Part shown: piece by piece, positions 46,141 through 57,699 of the stretch
How positions within the stretch are numbered: the stretch's first letter is position 1
How the letters are laid out: every line of letters begins with the position of its first letter
Assembly (NCBI GenBank): GCA_037126765.1
Contig: JBBCBC010000001.1
Coordinates: 37,990,804 to 38,054,803, forward strand
From: Stenogyne calaminthoides
Lineage: Eukaryota; Streptophyta; Magnoliopsida; Lamiales; Lamiaceae
Length of the DNA stretch: 64,000 bases
Direction: 5' to 3'
Translations under genes and position numbers: made by a program
Notes under the pieces: model-generated
Told to the model about the DNA's origin: nothing
The model's input: the letters and a program-made list of their open reading frames with translations, nothing else
Database searches by the model: none

Positions 46141-46410
46141 ACGTTTTTATCGGAAACAGATTGATGTGTTATAGGATGCATTTCGTGAGTGGTGTGCATG
46201 ATTAATTGTATAGAGATTATTTGACAACGTTTCATGACGTATAAATTTATCATAAAGAGAAATGGTAACAACTTTATCAAAAGTAACCGAATATCCATCA
46301 TGGTAAAGTTTAGAAACCCAAATTAAATTCTTTCTAAAACTAGGAACGTAAAGAACATCTCTTAAAATTAAAACTCGCTTTCAAAAGACAGGTGCACTTC
46401 TCCCATCGCT

Positions 46411-46704
46411 TCACCGCCACTCTCGCAGAAGATCACCCAAAGGTGATGAGGATCTCATCGCCACTAAGTTGCCGGTCCGCTTGAACCCCCGTGAAGTGAA
46501 ACAAACATGATCGATGGACTCAGATCCACCACCCATAAATGGGAGGTATACTGCCGCTAAGCAAGTTTCAACAACTAGTGCGTGAGAATTACCTTTCTTT
46601 CCATTCCTTTTGGGTTTGGAACAGGCTGCCCTCCAATGTCCTTTTTCACCGCAGTTGTAGCACTTCCTCTTAGCTGGCTTACTCACTCCTCCACCTCCCT
46701 TCAC
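46411..46704 (-). pseudogene. gag-pol: copia zinc knuckle and start of protease
   Basis: 'CYNCGEKGHWRAACSK' is an intact CX2CX4HX4C knuckle. It is followed by 'SHALVVETCLAA', the usual linker into the aspartic protease. The protease core cannot be followed because of frameshifts. Confidence 0.88.
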
Positions 46705-46737
46705 CTTTTATTTTCCCTTGGCAACACTTGAGTTCAC

Positions 46738-47220
46738 TTACTTGTGGCTTTTATCCTTTTTCTTGTTCTTACCACCCTTTGGCCTAGAAGAAGAAGAAGG
46801 TCCATTTGCCACCAAGGCTTGGCTCTTTTGCCCCAATATTGCCTTTCCCGAGACTAAAGCTTGCAACAGATCAGGCATTGAGAACTTCTGATTGTTCATT
46901 TGGTAGTTCAGCCTGAACTTTTCAAAACTTTTCGGCAGAGAGTAGAGCACGAAATCAATTTGGGTCTCGATGTCGTATTCAGCGCCAAGTACCTCAAGTT
47001 TGTTAAGGTGATCCATCATCTGAAGAACATGCTCCCCCACGGGAGTTCTCTCCACCATTTTCATAGAGAGCAAGTCCCTCATGGCGATCTGACGAGCCAC
47101 ACGGTTCTGATGTTGAAATTTTGCTTTAAGACTAGTCATGATGTCTGCAGCGGTCTCAACGTTCTGGTGTTGGTGTTGTAACACATCTGACATTGAAGCC
47201 AAGATGGTACACTTTGCCAT
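46738..47220 (-). pseudogene. gag: copia Gag (UBN2-type) core
   Basis: 160 codons with 'ILASMSDVLQHQHQNVETAA', 'MMDHLNKLEVLGAEYDIETQ' and a lysine-rich end. It matches the central and C-terminal Gag of plant copia elements. The upstream N-terminal part with the usual 'F.G.NY..W' motif was not found, so Gag is truncated. Confidence 0.88.
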
Positions 47221-47229
47221 TTCGTTAGA

Positions 47230-48950
47230 AACGCTCCCCGACGAAGATACTATTTCTTAACCGCTTTTAGTTGACTCATCTTTTTTGGCTTTTTTTTTTT
47301 AGGTGTAGTAAGAACCCGCTTATGGCTTTGTGCAAAGGAGGACAATAGTAAGTTTACGACTCCAATCAACGGTTTTCACCAAAGAAGCAAATTGTCTTTA
47401 AGTATATTGAACAAAGGATTAAAAGGTTGCGACATGATGAACTCAAATAAATAATAATATGCATAAGCACAAATATATCACAAAATTCGATCACATGTTT
47501 CATATTAAAATCTCAAAAAAATATGAACATGCATCACCAACATCTCAAAATAGTTTAAATAAGCCACGCGTGGGGTGGGTCATTATTTAAACACATTCAA
47601 ACAAAGTTACAAACAAGAAAAATTTATAAACCTTTAATATCCAGATTAATAGTTGGCTCTACTTGACCAATATAAAATTAGACAGGACTTGGGGGAAGTA
47701 TATGCAAATCAATTTTATACCTAAGTAATAACCATGATTAAATACAAAATTATTACTTCGCTTTGAACGAGCCTCGTGGGGAGGGTCATCGTCGCCACTA
47801 ATAATAACCCACAATCATCCATTAGGAATTTATTCATGTGAAAACCATCTTTTGGTCGTCCCGTGGGGGGAATTTCTCCAAAAGAATCCACAAATAAATA
47901 AATCATGGAGGTCAAAATTAATTCAATTTTATTATCCGGAATAAAATTGTTAATTAATTATTTAAACATACTTAGTAATTTTTGAAGGTGAGATTTTTCA
48001 TTGGGTAATTCTCATGCAAGCACATTTAAACAAATTAAATAAAGCACAAGAAATCACAACAATAAATCAAGCAAAGCAGAAAAATAAACATATTGGGCAC
48101 AAATTATCCAATTGTCATGGTTTGATTTTTCTTGACTTGATTTTGAAGAAATGCCGTCTTGAATTTCTCCCACTCGATCGTCTCAAAATGCCACGCCAAG
48201 TAGCTCGCAGTCGGGATGCACGCCAAGATCCCAAGCCCTCGCCGAGTCACCCTCGGCAACCTCAAAGACGCCTTTGGCGAGCACCGCGCCGCCTGCCTTC
48301 TCGGCAAGACGCTTCCAGCGAAGACGAGTCACACAAGTCCTCGATCTTGCAAAGACTCGCCAAATTTCCTCGCCTCGCCCATGGATCTTAGCGGCTGGCC
48401 AAGGCCCCCACAAGACTTGCTTTCGCTTTCGTCTGGTCCCAATCCGGCGGCACAGATGGTGCATGGTGCCAAGCGCCCGTCGCATCACCCGTCCGCGCCA
48501 GCCGCGCGTCGAACAATCCCGCCCGATGCCTAGCGTCGTGCCCGTCCGCATGGCGATGTCCGCGTCGTGCGCGTGCCTCCCTTGGCACATTTCGCACGAT
48601 GCACGTCATCCGTGTACGATTCTGGATCTATCCTTTAATTCTTCGTCTCCGCCTCCATTTACGATCCGGTTATAATTTATTTACAAAAAATAAATAAACC
48701 TAGATCTAGACTAGTCTATTACATTGATCAAATCAAACAAATCATAATCTACTCGTGGATTTTCTCACGAGGCAAAACGAATTCGAACGAATCGAATTAA
48801 AAACCACAATTTATATGCATGCATAAATAAACATATTAAATCCCATGACAATTGGATACCTGCAAAAAAGATCTAGCAATTCTACTATCCAATTTCAAAT
48901 TTAATGAAAATGAATTAAATTACAATTTAAATTTCAGAGCCCGAAACCGA
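47230..48950 (-). other. Long leader of the complete copia
   Basis: About 1.7 kb between primer site and Gag, with no recognised gene. A GC-rich island (about 48160-48640) is open in several frames but resembles no protein. It probably includes packaging signals and remnants of the missing Gag N-terminus. Confidence 0.6.
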
Positions 48951-48963
48951 GGCTCTGATACCA
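48951..48963 (-). other. Primer-binding site of the complete copia
   Basis: Minus strand TGGTATCAGAGCC, two bases from the 5' LTR. Complementary to initiator tRNA-Met. Confidence 0.9.
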
Positions 48964-48965
48964 GT

Positions 48966-50818
48966 TGTTGGGAAATTATTTGCCCGGATCTATTCGGGAT
49001 GAATATTTAAATATAAATTTAATTATAACAATTATTACTAGCATGAATTAATCCTATATTAATTCAAATAATAATTCAACAACAAAACATGCATATAAAC
49101 AGTTCACATAAATCCTACGCATGCGGAATTGCTACGGGTTTACGTGAACTAACCTGTTTGGAATGGCAATGGACTCGGTTGATAAGAACACACCAAAAAG
49201 TCTTCCCAAGTATTCCCTATCCCTTGCTCGTCAATCCGGTGGAAGGAAACTCGCGAACAATTAACAAAAGGGAAAATAAATTATTTGTTGCACCATCTTT
49301 GTGGATTTCTAATTTTTCCAACACATGGAATTGCACTTGGGGATGAAATACTCATCCCCTATTTATAGAGGGAGTGTTGGTCGAATTTTAGGTGGAAAAA
49401 TAAGATGGGAAAATCTTTTCTTGATCTCCAAGAAATCTTGAATATATCCAATATATTCTTTTCTCAATATTTAAAATATTCCACAAAATCCCAACTCCTC
49501 TTTGTTATGGAAATTTCGAAATTAATAAGGAGTGGAATCCAAGATTTGGATCTTCTTGAATTTATGAGATATTCTTGTATTCCAAGAATACATATCTTGC
49601 ATAATATCTTTCCAAGAAAATCAAGAAAATCTTTCCTCTCCTTATTTATTCAAAGTTTTCGAAAATTTCTTAATAAATAGCCAAGTGGGAGATTTCTTGA
49701 ATTTAATGAGATAATCTTGTATTCCAAGAATACTTATCTACATTCCATAACAAAATTCAAAGAAAATTTTTCTCCTCTTTTTATTTATTATTTTCAAAAT
49801 TTAGGAAAAATAAAAGAACAAAATTTATTTTATTTTTAAATACCTTTTTTTAGGTTATTGGACTTTTATGTTTGAAATTTCTTGAGTGGCCTTTAGGAGA
49901 ATTAAGATTGGACCTTCCAATGGATCTTGAATTATCAATATTGAGCCACAATATTATTCAAGCCCATAAATATTAATTAATCCCACTATATAATTAATAT
50001 TGCATTATCCATCTTAACCCATATTATCTTTATTATCTGGCTCCGGTTATTATTTCCGTGTTTAAGATTATCTAGCCCATTAATTAATTCAAGCCACTAA
50101 AATAGCTTTCCATTAATTAATATATTTTGTCCTTGTTAAGAAATCGGTTCAACATTATTACTCATACCTAAAACTAGTTCCACTTGCAAGATTTGGTATG
50201 ATAAATCTTATGAACCTCCCAAAGGGGGCAAATCGAACAAAATGTGCTTTGCACACGATTCTTCGTATTAAAATCTTAGCAATCGCATGTGACCAATAAT
50301 ATTGCCCAAGATATAAAGTATTGAATCTCGTTGATTCTCTACCCGTAATAAGTCAAAGCAATAATTACTAACCACACGCGATCCTATTTAAGGGACGAAG
50401 ATTAAGAAATAATGAACCACTGAGGTCTAATTCTTCCTAGTTCAGTGCTGAAGAATTTGTCCTCCTCAGGAATCCTATTCAAAGGCATCGATCAAATGCA
50501 CTAGTGTAATCTTCTGGTCAAGACAAGTCAATTTGAGCCTTACACTTCAACCTTTCACGATGGATTGTTCATTTTCATCTAGTTCGTGAATGGTGTATTT
50601 TTGGTTACAAGGAACTGTTAATTTAATCTTCTGTGATCTGGTATCACTGAATTAACTACAATGTAACACGTACTATTTATTGAATGCTTATCTTGCCAAT
50701 ATATGTAACATTCAATGATATTTAAAGCGTCGGTGATAAATAATTTATTTCAAAAAATAAAGACGTAAATTGATTTGGTTATCTGAAAGAAAAGATCTTT
50801 CCAAAGATAACCTCAACA
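48966..50818 (-). repeat. 5' LTR of the complete copia
   Basis: 1853 bp with promoter-like 'ctctataaatagggga' (minus strand, around 49361-49370). The terminal 60 bp (50760-50818) differ from the other LTR in a cluster. Confidence 0.9.
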
Positions 50819-50823
50819 CTTGG

Positions 50824-51330
50824 TATTCCCCGAGTTCATGGAAGACAAATTAGTAAACAGTTGTTAGATAAGCTCGTCAGTTGAGATATTCGTGGAGGCC
50901 AATTAAGAAAGCTTAGAGGTTGAGATATTCTAGGGCCCAACGAGCGTCAGACTGGGTCATTTCGGCCCACAGAAGGTATGGATGTTGGGCCTCGTTCTCA
51001 AGGTATTAAATAGGTCGTTATTCATTTCTCAAACACAAACACTAATATACTTTCTATATTTTACTCCATTGTGTTTTATTATGTTATTATCGCCTATTTT
51101 GAGAATTAAACGCGAGAGGTTTTGTGAGGAAAGGTTAGTGTGAGATTGATATTGTGAGGAGTTCTCATTATCGAGATCTCTTATTCTGTGATTTGCGTAG
51201 TTTTTCGATCATCTGACTTGAGCGTCGGAGTGGCAGCACCAGAGAACCCTCCGGTGTATTTTTCAAGTACCTTCAAGTGTTAGAGAGGAGTTTTGACGTG
51301 TTGGTGACGTGTTCATTTCACCATCAAATG
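50824..51330 (+). mobile_element. Right part of the older gypsy-like LTR
   Basis: Continuation of 41144-41540 after the CTTGG duplication. It has promoter-like 'aggtattaaataggtcg' (51000), 'cttgagcgtcggagtggcag' (51218) and 'gaaccctccggtg'. A tRNA-like B-box sequence 'caagttcgattc' follows at 51346. Confidence 0.5.
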
Positions 51331-51399
51331 TCGCATCGTGAGGTCTCAAGTTCGATTCTTGTAAGTGCGTTTCTTTCGCATCTATCAGTGATGATGAAA

Positions 51400-52560
51400 A
51401 AAATATATTTTTACTAATTTAATGATGTAATCTTTGTGGTTTGGGCATTTACTTAAAGCAGTAGGTAGAAGGTGAAGTGGAAAAAAAAAACAGAGGGGGA
51501 AGCTGATGAAAATAGAGGGAATGTCGTTTTGTTCATACAGTAACACATATTTATCTTTACAGTAACACATTTTTGTGTGTATAATAACACAATTTTCAAT
51601 ACTTTACAGACAAATATGTGTACTGAAAAAATAAGTATGTGTTATTTATTTTTACAGTAACTTTTCCCTTATAGTAACACATACCTCGGAGAGAGTTCTG
51701 TTGTTTTGTCTTTCGGTAAATTTTATAAAAAAATATGTTTAACTTTTTTTCTTCTGTGGTTATGCGCTTCTTCTTTTGACTAGGGTGGGAATATGCCGGG
51801 CCGAGCTAGGCCTCACATAAAAAAGTCTTGGTCTGGTATTTAATCTTGGGCCCAAGTCTGGCCTGTTATCTATTATAGGTTTTTAAAAGAGACTAGGCAT
51901 GGCATTTTTATTAAATAGGTCTGGCCTGGAAGCCTTTTAAAAAACTATATAAAATATATATTTTTTTTACAACCTTATTATGGCTACTATTCATTGTAAA
52001 AAATTCAAAATCGCACATATAAAAATTTTAAGTGTACTAATAACAATATTAAGTGTTTCATCAAATCACCAAACACAATAACAAAATTAATATAAATGTG
52101 AATAGTTGCTAAAATATTTAAAGGATTATAAAAGTTAATAATCTGAGTATTATGTTACTTGCATTTGCTAGATATATACTACTACTAGTTTTTAGTATTA
52201 AATATTATCTATGTTATTAATATATTATTTACAATTATATATATATATATATAGTTATATAGGTTCGGTCTGTTGGGCTTAAAAGATCTACGAAAAAGCT
52301 CAAGTATGGCCTATTTAAGTAAATAGGCTTTTAAAAATGTCTGAGTCTGACTTGATTATTAAACGAGCCGAGTCGTAGGCCCCTGTCTGGTAGCCTAGCC
52401 TATTCCCACCCCTACTTTTGACCCACGGATCATTCCTTACAGTAACACATATATGTACTTACAGTAACACATATTTGCCCTTATAGTAATAGATATCTCG
52501 CAACGAGTTTTGTTATTCTTCCTTTATGCAAATTATATTGAAAAATCTGTTTGACCTGGT
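51400..52560. repeat. Repeat region with 'acagtaacacatat' units
   Basis: 'acagtaacacatatttgtc'-like units occur at 51537-51690 and 52437-52500. The two parts were a single tract before the hAT element at 51781 was inserted. No gene. Confidence 0.55.
51781..52414. mobile_element. Non-autonomous hAT element
   Basis: The 634-bp element starts TAGGGTGGGAATA and ends TATTCCCACCCCTA (inverted), with exact 8-bp duplications CTTTTGAC at 51773-51780 and 52415-52422. It has no transposase. Confidence 0.92.
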
Positions 52561-53059
52561 TCGACCTGCACAAAATTCGCAAATTTTTACTCTGATTTTA
52601 TGATTTTCTCATTATGACCCGGTTTGACCCAGTTCATATTTCACGGATCCTAGATTCGTGAAATGTTTCATATAAAAGTTCGTCTTTCTTTCATGACATT
52701 GAGGGGGGTGTTTGCAAAAACTTCTACCAGTTTTTTAATCACTTCTTTCACTTTTTAGAATCAAACTGGAGTGTTTGGTATCTCTTTTAACATATTAAGG
52801 TGGTGTTTTAAAACTCAACTAAAAAGACATAAACACTTATTTTTTTGAAAATGAGTCTAGAGCATTTTTTTAGAGTTCTAAACCATGCATTAAATAAGTT
52901 GTCAAAAGCTATAATTTAAAAGCTAGATATGTAGTGTTTTTTTACAACTTATGAGTTTTATATAAATACCATCAACTATTTTTGCAAACACAATTAACTT
53001 TTCTTAAACTTTTTTGTAAGCACTATAACTTTTACTAATAAGTAATTTTTGCATAAATA

Positions 53060-54691
53060 CTACACCCTCCGTCTCAAAATCATTTGAACATTTATTGTTT
53101 ACGCATAGTTTAATGTGAAAGTTGTTTATCTCTACTGTATATAAAAGTTGCTTGGGATTGTGAATCATTTTTTGACCCTTTTACCCTTGTCATCTTTTAT
53201 TTTGTACATTTTCATCCTTTACCCCTATTATTTTAGTATTTTTTTATTCTATCTATCACACGACACTAGCGATTCCTAACCGACAGTTTCCTCACCCTAT
53301 CTTTTCAAACTCTTTACCTTCGGGGATCATTTTTGAACCCTTTTATCCCTTTCATCTTTTATTTTTGTACATTTTCATACTTTACCCTATTATTTTTAGT
53401 ATATTTTTATTCTTTTTTTAAATTTTACCTATCACACGACACTAATGCTCCCTAATCGACATTTTCCTCATCCTATCTTTCCAAACTTCTTGTTGTTGGG
53501 AATCATATTTTGCACACTTTTACCTCTGTCACCTTTTGCTTTGTACATTTTCATTCTTGACTTTTTACTCATCTTGACTTATTTTCAGTGTTTTTTATTC
53601 TTTTTTCTTTACCCATCACACGATGCTAGCGCTCCCTTAATCAACATTTTTCTCACCATATCTTTCCAAACTCCTATCCATCGTGGTATGCCATTTGATG
53701 TCTCTATGCCCATTTGCAATTTGACACTTGGCGTTTTATAATTTTTAAGGTTACTGATGAAGAAACCATCACATTAATTTCCGTATCTCATTTTATTTAT
53801 GAATGGACGATGATACCTACTCTCACGACTTCAACTGTCTGAATTTATCTAAGCCTAAAATGACAAACTCTTAAATTAAAACAAAAGGACTTTGTACATA
53901 AGACATTCTTGGTTTGTTATGTCAATTTATGAGCCATCGAAAATCAGCGGTTTCTCAATTTTTGACATTGATTTTCATTCATCCCGCCTGTGGGATAGAC
54001 GCCACCATGATATATTCGTGGAATTCACAAATTAATGTTAATGCAGTTTTTTTATTTTATTGATTTTGTTCATTGTAAATCGCATATCTACCAATAATAT
54101 AATTTCCAGGGTTAAGTAATTTTATGACAATTTGGTAATTAAATAAGCATTACACTTGAATTCAAAAGTTTACGTGATATTTAATTTTTTCAGTTTTCGC
54201 TAAAGGTGACTTATTTGTTACATTCCTTGAAAATATTTATATTATTCGATTAATATATATTCAATAAGTTTTACTTGAAGTAATAATAGAAATTTATACA
54301 TGCTGATCAATACGTAAAGTCTCTACATTTTTTTTTTGAATAATTAAAGCATTTGAGTCTTGATTTTCTAAAATATTGATCTTATTTTTCTATAATATTT
54401 TTTTACTAACCACTTACGTATCACATGCAATATAAGTTAATATAACTAGTTAATATAAGGATTTTTTTTGTGAGGGTTAAATGGAAAAGTAATGACATGT
54501 GGTGTAAATAAAAGACAATAAAATTGACTTTAATGTAGAAAAAGTAATGACATGATGTGTAATATTCACATGTAATAAGGGTAAAATTTATATTGATGTA
54601 GTTGCTTTATTTCTATTTTTAGAAATGTTCAACTAAATTCGGGACATACCTTTTTGATAAATATTCAAAAGATTCCGGGACGATGGGAGTA
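53060..54691. mobile_element. Stowaway-like MITE, interrupted
   Basis: The left end 'ctacaccctccgtctcaaaa' and the right end (reverse) 'actcccatcgtcccgg' are inverted relatives, and 'gaacatttattg' / 'gaaatgttcaac' lie inside. The size is unusual for Stowaway because of an insertion (53129-54449). Confidence 0.55.
53129..54449 (+). mobile_element. Helitron-like insertion with internal triplication
   Basis: It starts TCTCTACTGTATATAAAAG, like the 5' ends of plant Helitrons, after an A, and ends CTAG before a T, the usual A/T insertion site. No good 3' hairpin was found. Inside, a repeat of 160-176 bp ('ttttacccttgtcatctttt', 'cacacgacactagcg') occurs three times from 53167, 53327 and 53503. 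Confidence 0.4.
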
Positions 54692-54750
54692 ATTTTTATC
54701 ACTTCTTCATAAGTATAAATTTTAGCAAATACTAAAGAAGTTATATGCTA

Positions 54751-54972
54751 GGTCTTGTATGCACCAGATGCATCATGCACTCTATAGAGCATTTTAGAAA
54801 CATACAACTTGTTGGATTGAAACATACAACTTGTTACATTGAAACGTGCAACATATTTTACGAACACAAATTGCACATTTCAGTGTAACAATTTCTATAT
54901 TTTAGTACAATAAATTATATTTTTCTAGAATAAATTATAGAGTGCACCGTGCACCTGGTGCACATGAGGCTC
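54751..54972. mobile_element. MITE with 'gtgcaccgtgcac' end motif (second copy)
   Basis: Ends 'ggtcttgtatgcaccagatg' and (reverse) 'gagcctcatgtgcaccaggt'. Related to 30201-30422. Confidence 0.65.
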
Positions 54973-55086
54973 GCTCAAAAATAATTGAACGTGCAACAAA
55001 ATAATTTTATCATATATTGATTTGAGTGATATCTGAATTAAAGTTGATTTTAAAAGGATAAACCTCACATTTCAACTCATGATATC

Positions 55087-55353
55087 ACTCCTTCCGTCCA
55101 CCAAATGTATGCATACCTGTCTTATTCGTCCGTCCATCAATTTATGCACATTTCATTTATGAAAAAAGTTTATTTATCTTTATCCATCAACCATCACTTA
55201 ATTACTTCAAATGTCATTGTACTTTACACATAAACAATCACTTTATTTATAAATGAACCCCATAATACCCCACAATATCCTTACTTTATCTAAAATTTTC
55301 TTAATACTTGTATTCGCAACATCAAGCATAAATTTGGTGGACAGAGAGAGTAA
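55087..55353. mobile_element. Stowaway-like MITE
   Basis: The left end 'ctccttccgtccaccaaatg' and right end (reverse) 'ttactctctctgtccaccaa' are good inverted relatives. Confidence 0.7.
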
Positions 55354-55796
55354 AATTTAAACTCATACCTACCAATAATTATTATAATTTATTAAAATTA
55401 GGGGTATGCACGGTGTAGTTTTGCATTTTTTTTTTCTAAATTCATATTATCTTAATTAAATGAGTTTAAATTGATTGTAAAAATTCAAATCACGATTTAT
55501 CATTCAAAATGAAATTAATTAATCATTCAGTTTTAAATGATTTTGATCGACTTTTTACAGTTCCACAGTTTATATTATGAAATACTATCAAATAAAACTT
55601 TTAAATATACAAACTTTACTTCTATCCAAGAAATATCAAATAATAAAAATCAAATTACTATAAACTCTAACCTATAATATTGTTTTATTGATATATATAC
55701 CCATGATATTAATATGTATAGTTAATAGTTTGATTCTCGAATGGGAGCAAAGCTGCTGACTTGTTAATGCCTAATAATCTAATTCTCTATTATATA

Positions 55797-56171
55797 TAGG
55801 GGTGATGGTACGGCCTACCGAAAATTTTCTCGCCATACAGTTATCGTACTGAAATTTTCGATACCGAAAAATGTCATACCGTTAATTCGGTATACCGAAA
55901 TTTCGGTATGCCGAAATTTTTCGGTATGTCAATATTACATACCGATACCATACCGAAATTTCAATATATTTTCGGTATACCGGTATATTTTTCCGGTATA
56001 CCGGAAATTTTTTCAGTATACCGAAATACTTCTATATTTTCATACCATACGTAAATTTCTATATTTTCATACCATACCGTACCGAAATTACCAAAAAATT
56101 CGATAAAATCAATATTTTTCGGTACGGTAAGTCTTCTTATACCGGTATTTTCGGTATTTCCTCCACCCCTA
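55797..56171. mobile_element. hAT-type MITE
   Basis: 375 bp with ends TAGGGGTG and CACCCCTA and exact 8-bp duplications ATTATATA (55789-55796, 56172-56179). The interior consists mainly of 'ataccgaaatttcggtat'-like palindromes. Confidence 0.88.
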
Positions 56172-56499
56172 ATTATATATACACACACAAACATTAAGAT
56201 TATTAATATACGAGTAACTCTCTTGTGAATTATTGCACATTATGAATATGTATATTACATTATAAATTAGATAACTTAAATAAAAAAATTCACGAGTTGG
56301 ATCGCGGGTCGGGCAGGGGCTGTGGGCTTCAAGTTGGAAGGATTTCTGGGATGCTTATATATTTATAGAATGATATTTTTATAAAATTTGTGTTGTAACT
56401 TAACAGTTTGATGTCTATTATTAATTTATTTGGTTGCAAGTTCGATTTTTATTGAACACATAATTTTGCGCAATATGCAATATTTGCATATTAGTTTTT

Positions 56500-57300
56500 A
56501 CTAGTTGTGTGGTCGATGCAATACACTTGTAATTAAAATTGTACCGTATTGGCAATTTTGTATTTAAATATTTAAAGGCTACTAGTTTAAAAAGTTATCA
56601 ATAACACCAAATTTTTGCCTTAATGAACAAGACAAAATATCCGTAATTACTATCTGTGTGGTCAATGCAATACACTTGTAATTAAAATTCTACCGTATTG
56701 GCAATTTAATTTGTATTTAAAAGTTTAATGACTACTAGTTTAAAAATTTATCAATAACACCAAGTTTTTGCCATAATGTAGACGATAAAATATTCATAAT
56801 TGGCAAATTCTACTGTGCACCATTTACACCAAATCAATTTGGTTTTGGTGTATCAATTTCATTTTAGGAGTTATTTTTTTTTTATTTTTTTCAGTTTTAG
56901 TTTTTTTTTTTTTTTTTTCAATTTCAGTTTTCTTTTAACTTTAATTTCAGTTTTAGATTTTTTTTCCCCGATCCGCATCCAAACCCGGCCTGAGTGGTTC
57001 ATGGTTCACTCGGTCCAAGTGGTTCATGGTTCATCCGGCCCGAATGATTCATATACGATTTATGGTTCATTGTTTATGGGTTAGGATTTAGAGTGCATAG
57101 TTCATCCAAATTAAAATTGAATTCAATTGCACCAATTTAAATTGGTGCATGGGGTGCACAAGAGATAAACTCTAACTAGATGTGTGGTCGATGCAATACA
57201 CTTGTAATTAAAATTGTACCGTATTGGCAATTTAATTTTTATTTAAAAATTTAACGGTTACTATTTTAAAAAGTTATCAATAAGTATAACACTGTAATAC
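56500..57300 (-). repeat. Tandem Helitron-like 3' ends
   Basis: Three copies of a unit containing 'tgcaatacacttgtaattaa' start near 56505, 56657 and 57178. On the minus strand each leads towards 'CTAGT'-like or mutated ends ('accacacaactagt'). The first two are about 152 bp apart. The third is separated by a MITE (56810-57172). Confidence 0.5.
56810..57172. mobile_element. MITE with 'ggttcatggttca' core
   Basis: Ends 'aaattctactgtgcacc' and (reverse) 'gtttatctcttgtgcacc'. The core has 'gtggttcatggttcactcgg' and long T-runs. It is related to 15700-15990 and lies inside the tandem Helitron-like ends. Confidence 0.6.
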
Positions 57301-57699
57301 GGACCGAATTCGATCAATTTAAACGATTTCTTAAATTTTATACACCCCTAATTAAAATTATAGAATTATTATTTAAAAATTTAAAACTTATGATCACCCG
57401 CAGTGCCACAGAATTGGACCCAAAATTTGAGCTATACTATTTTTTTTTTATATCATCTAAAAATTTAAATTTATAAAAAAATATAAAATTAATTGGACAG
57501 TTAACTTTATAAAAGAGTAGTAAAACAATCTAGAACTTCGGAAAAATGTGATATTTCTGCCAATGGTATACCGTATACATTCGTATTTTACTATTTAAAT
57601 GTATAAAACTTGTTGAATTATTTATCCACAAACACATTGGTAATTTTTCCTATACAAAATATAAAATGAGGCACTTGCATTAGACCATCCCACATTGAT

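Larger units (their letters stand above)
41541..50818 (-). mobile_element. Complete Ty1/copia retrotransposon, family B
   Basis: The 9278-bp element is on the minus strand, flanked by CTTGG (41536-41540 and 50819-50823). From its 5' end: LTR 50818-48966, primer site 48963-48951, a long leader to about 47230, gag, protease, integrase, RT, RNase H, purine tract, LTR 43381-41541. The order integrase before RT is the copia order. Gag and pol are split over many short frames by single-base indels, and the Gag N-terminus appears to be missing. The RNase H end ('KHIERKYHLIREIV') and 1.8-kb LTRs suggest an Angela/TAR-like lineage (inference). Confidence 0.92.

Noticed and set aside
48183..48675. Overlapping GC-rich frames in the copia leader as a captured gene
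   Set aside because: Open in several frames on both strands because of composition. No recognisable domain.
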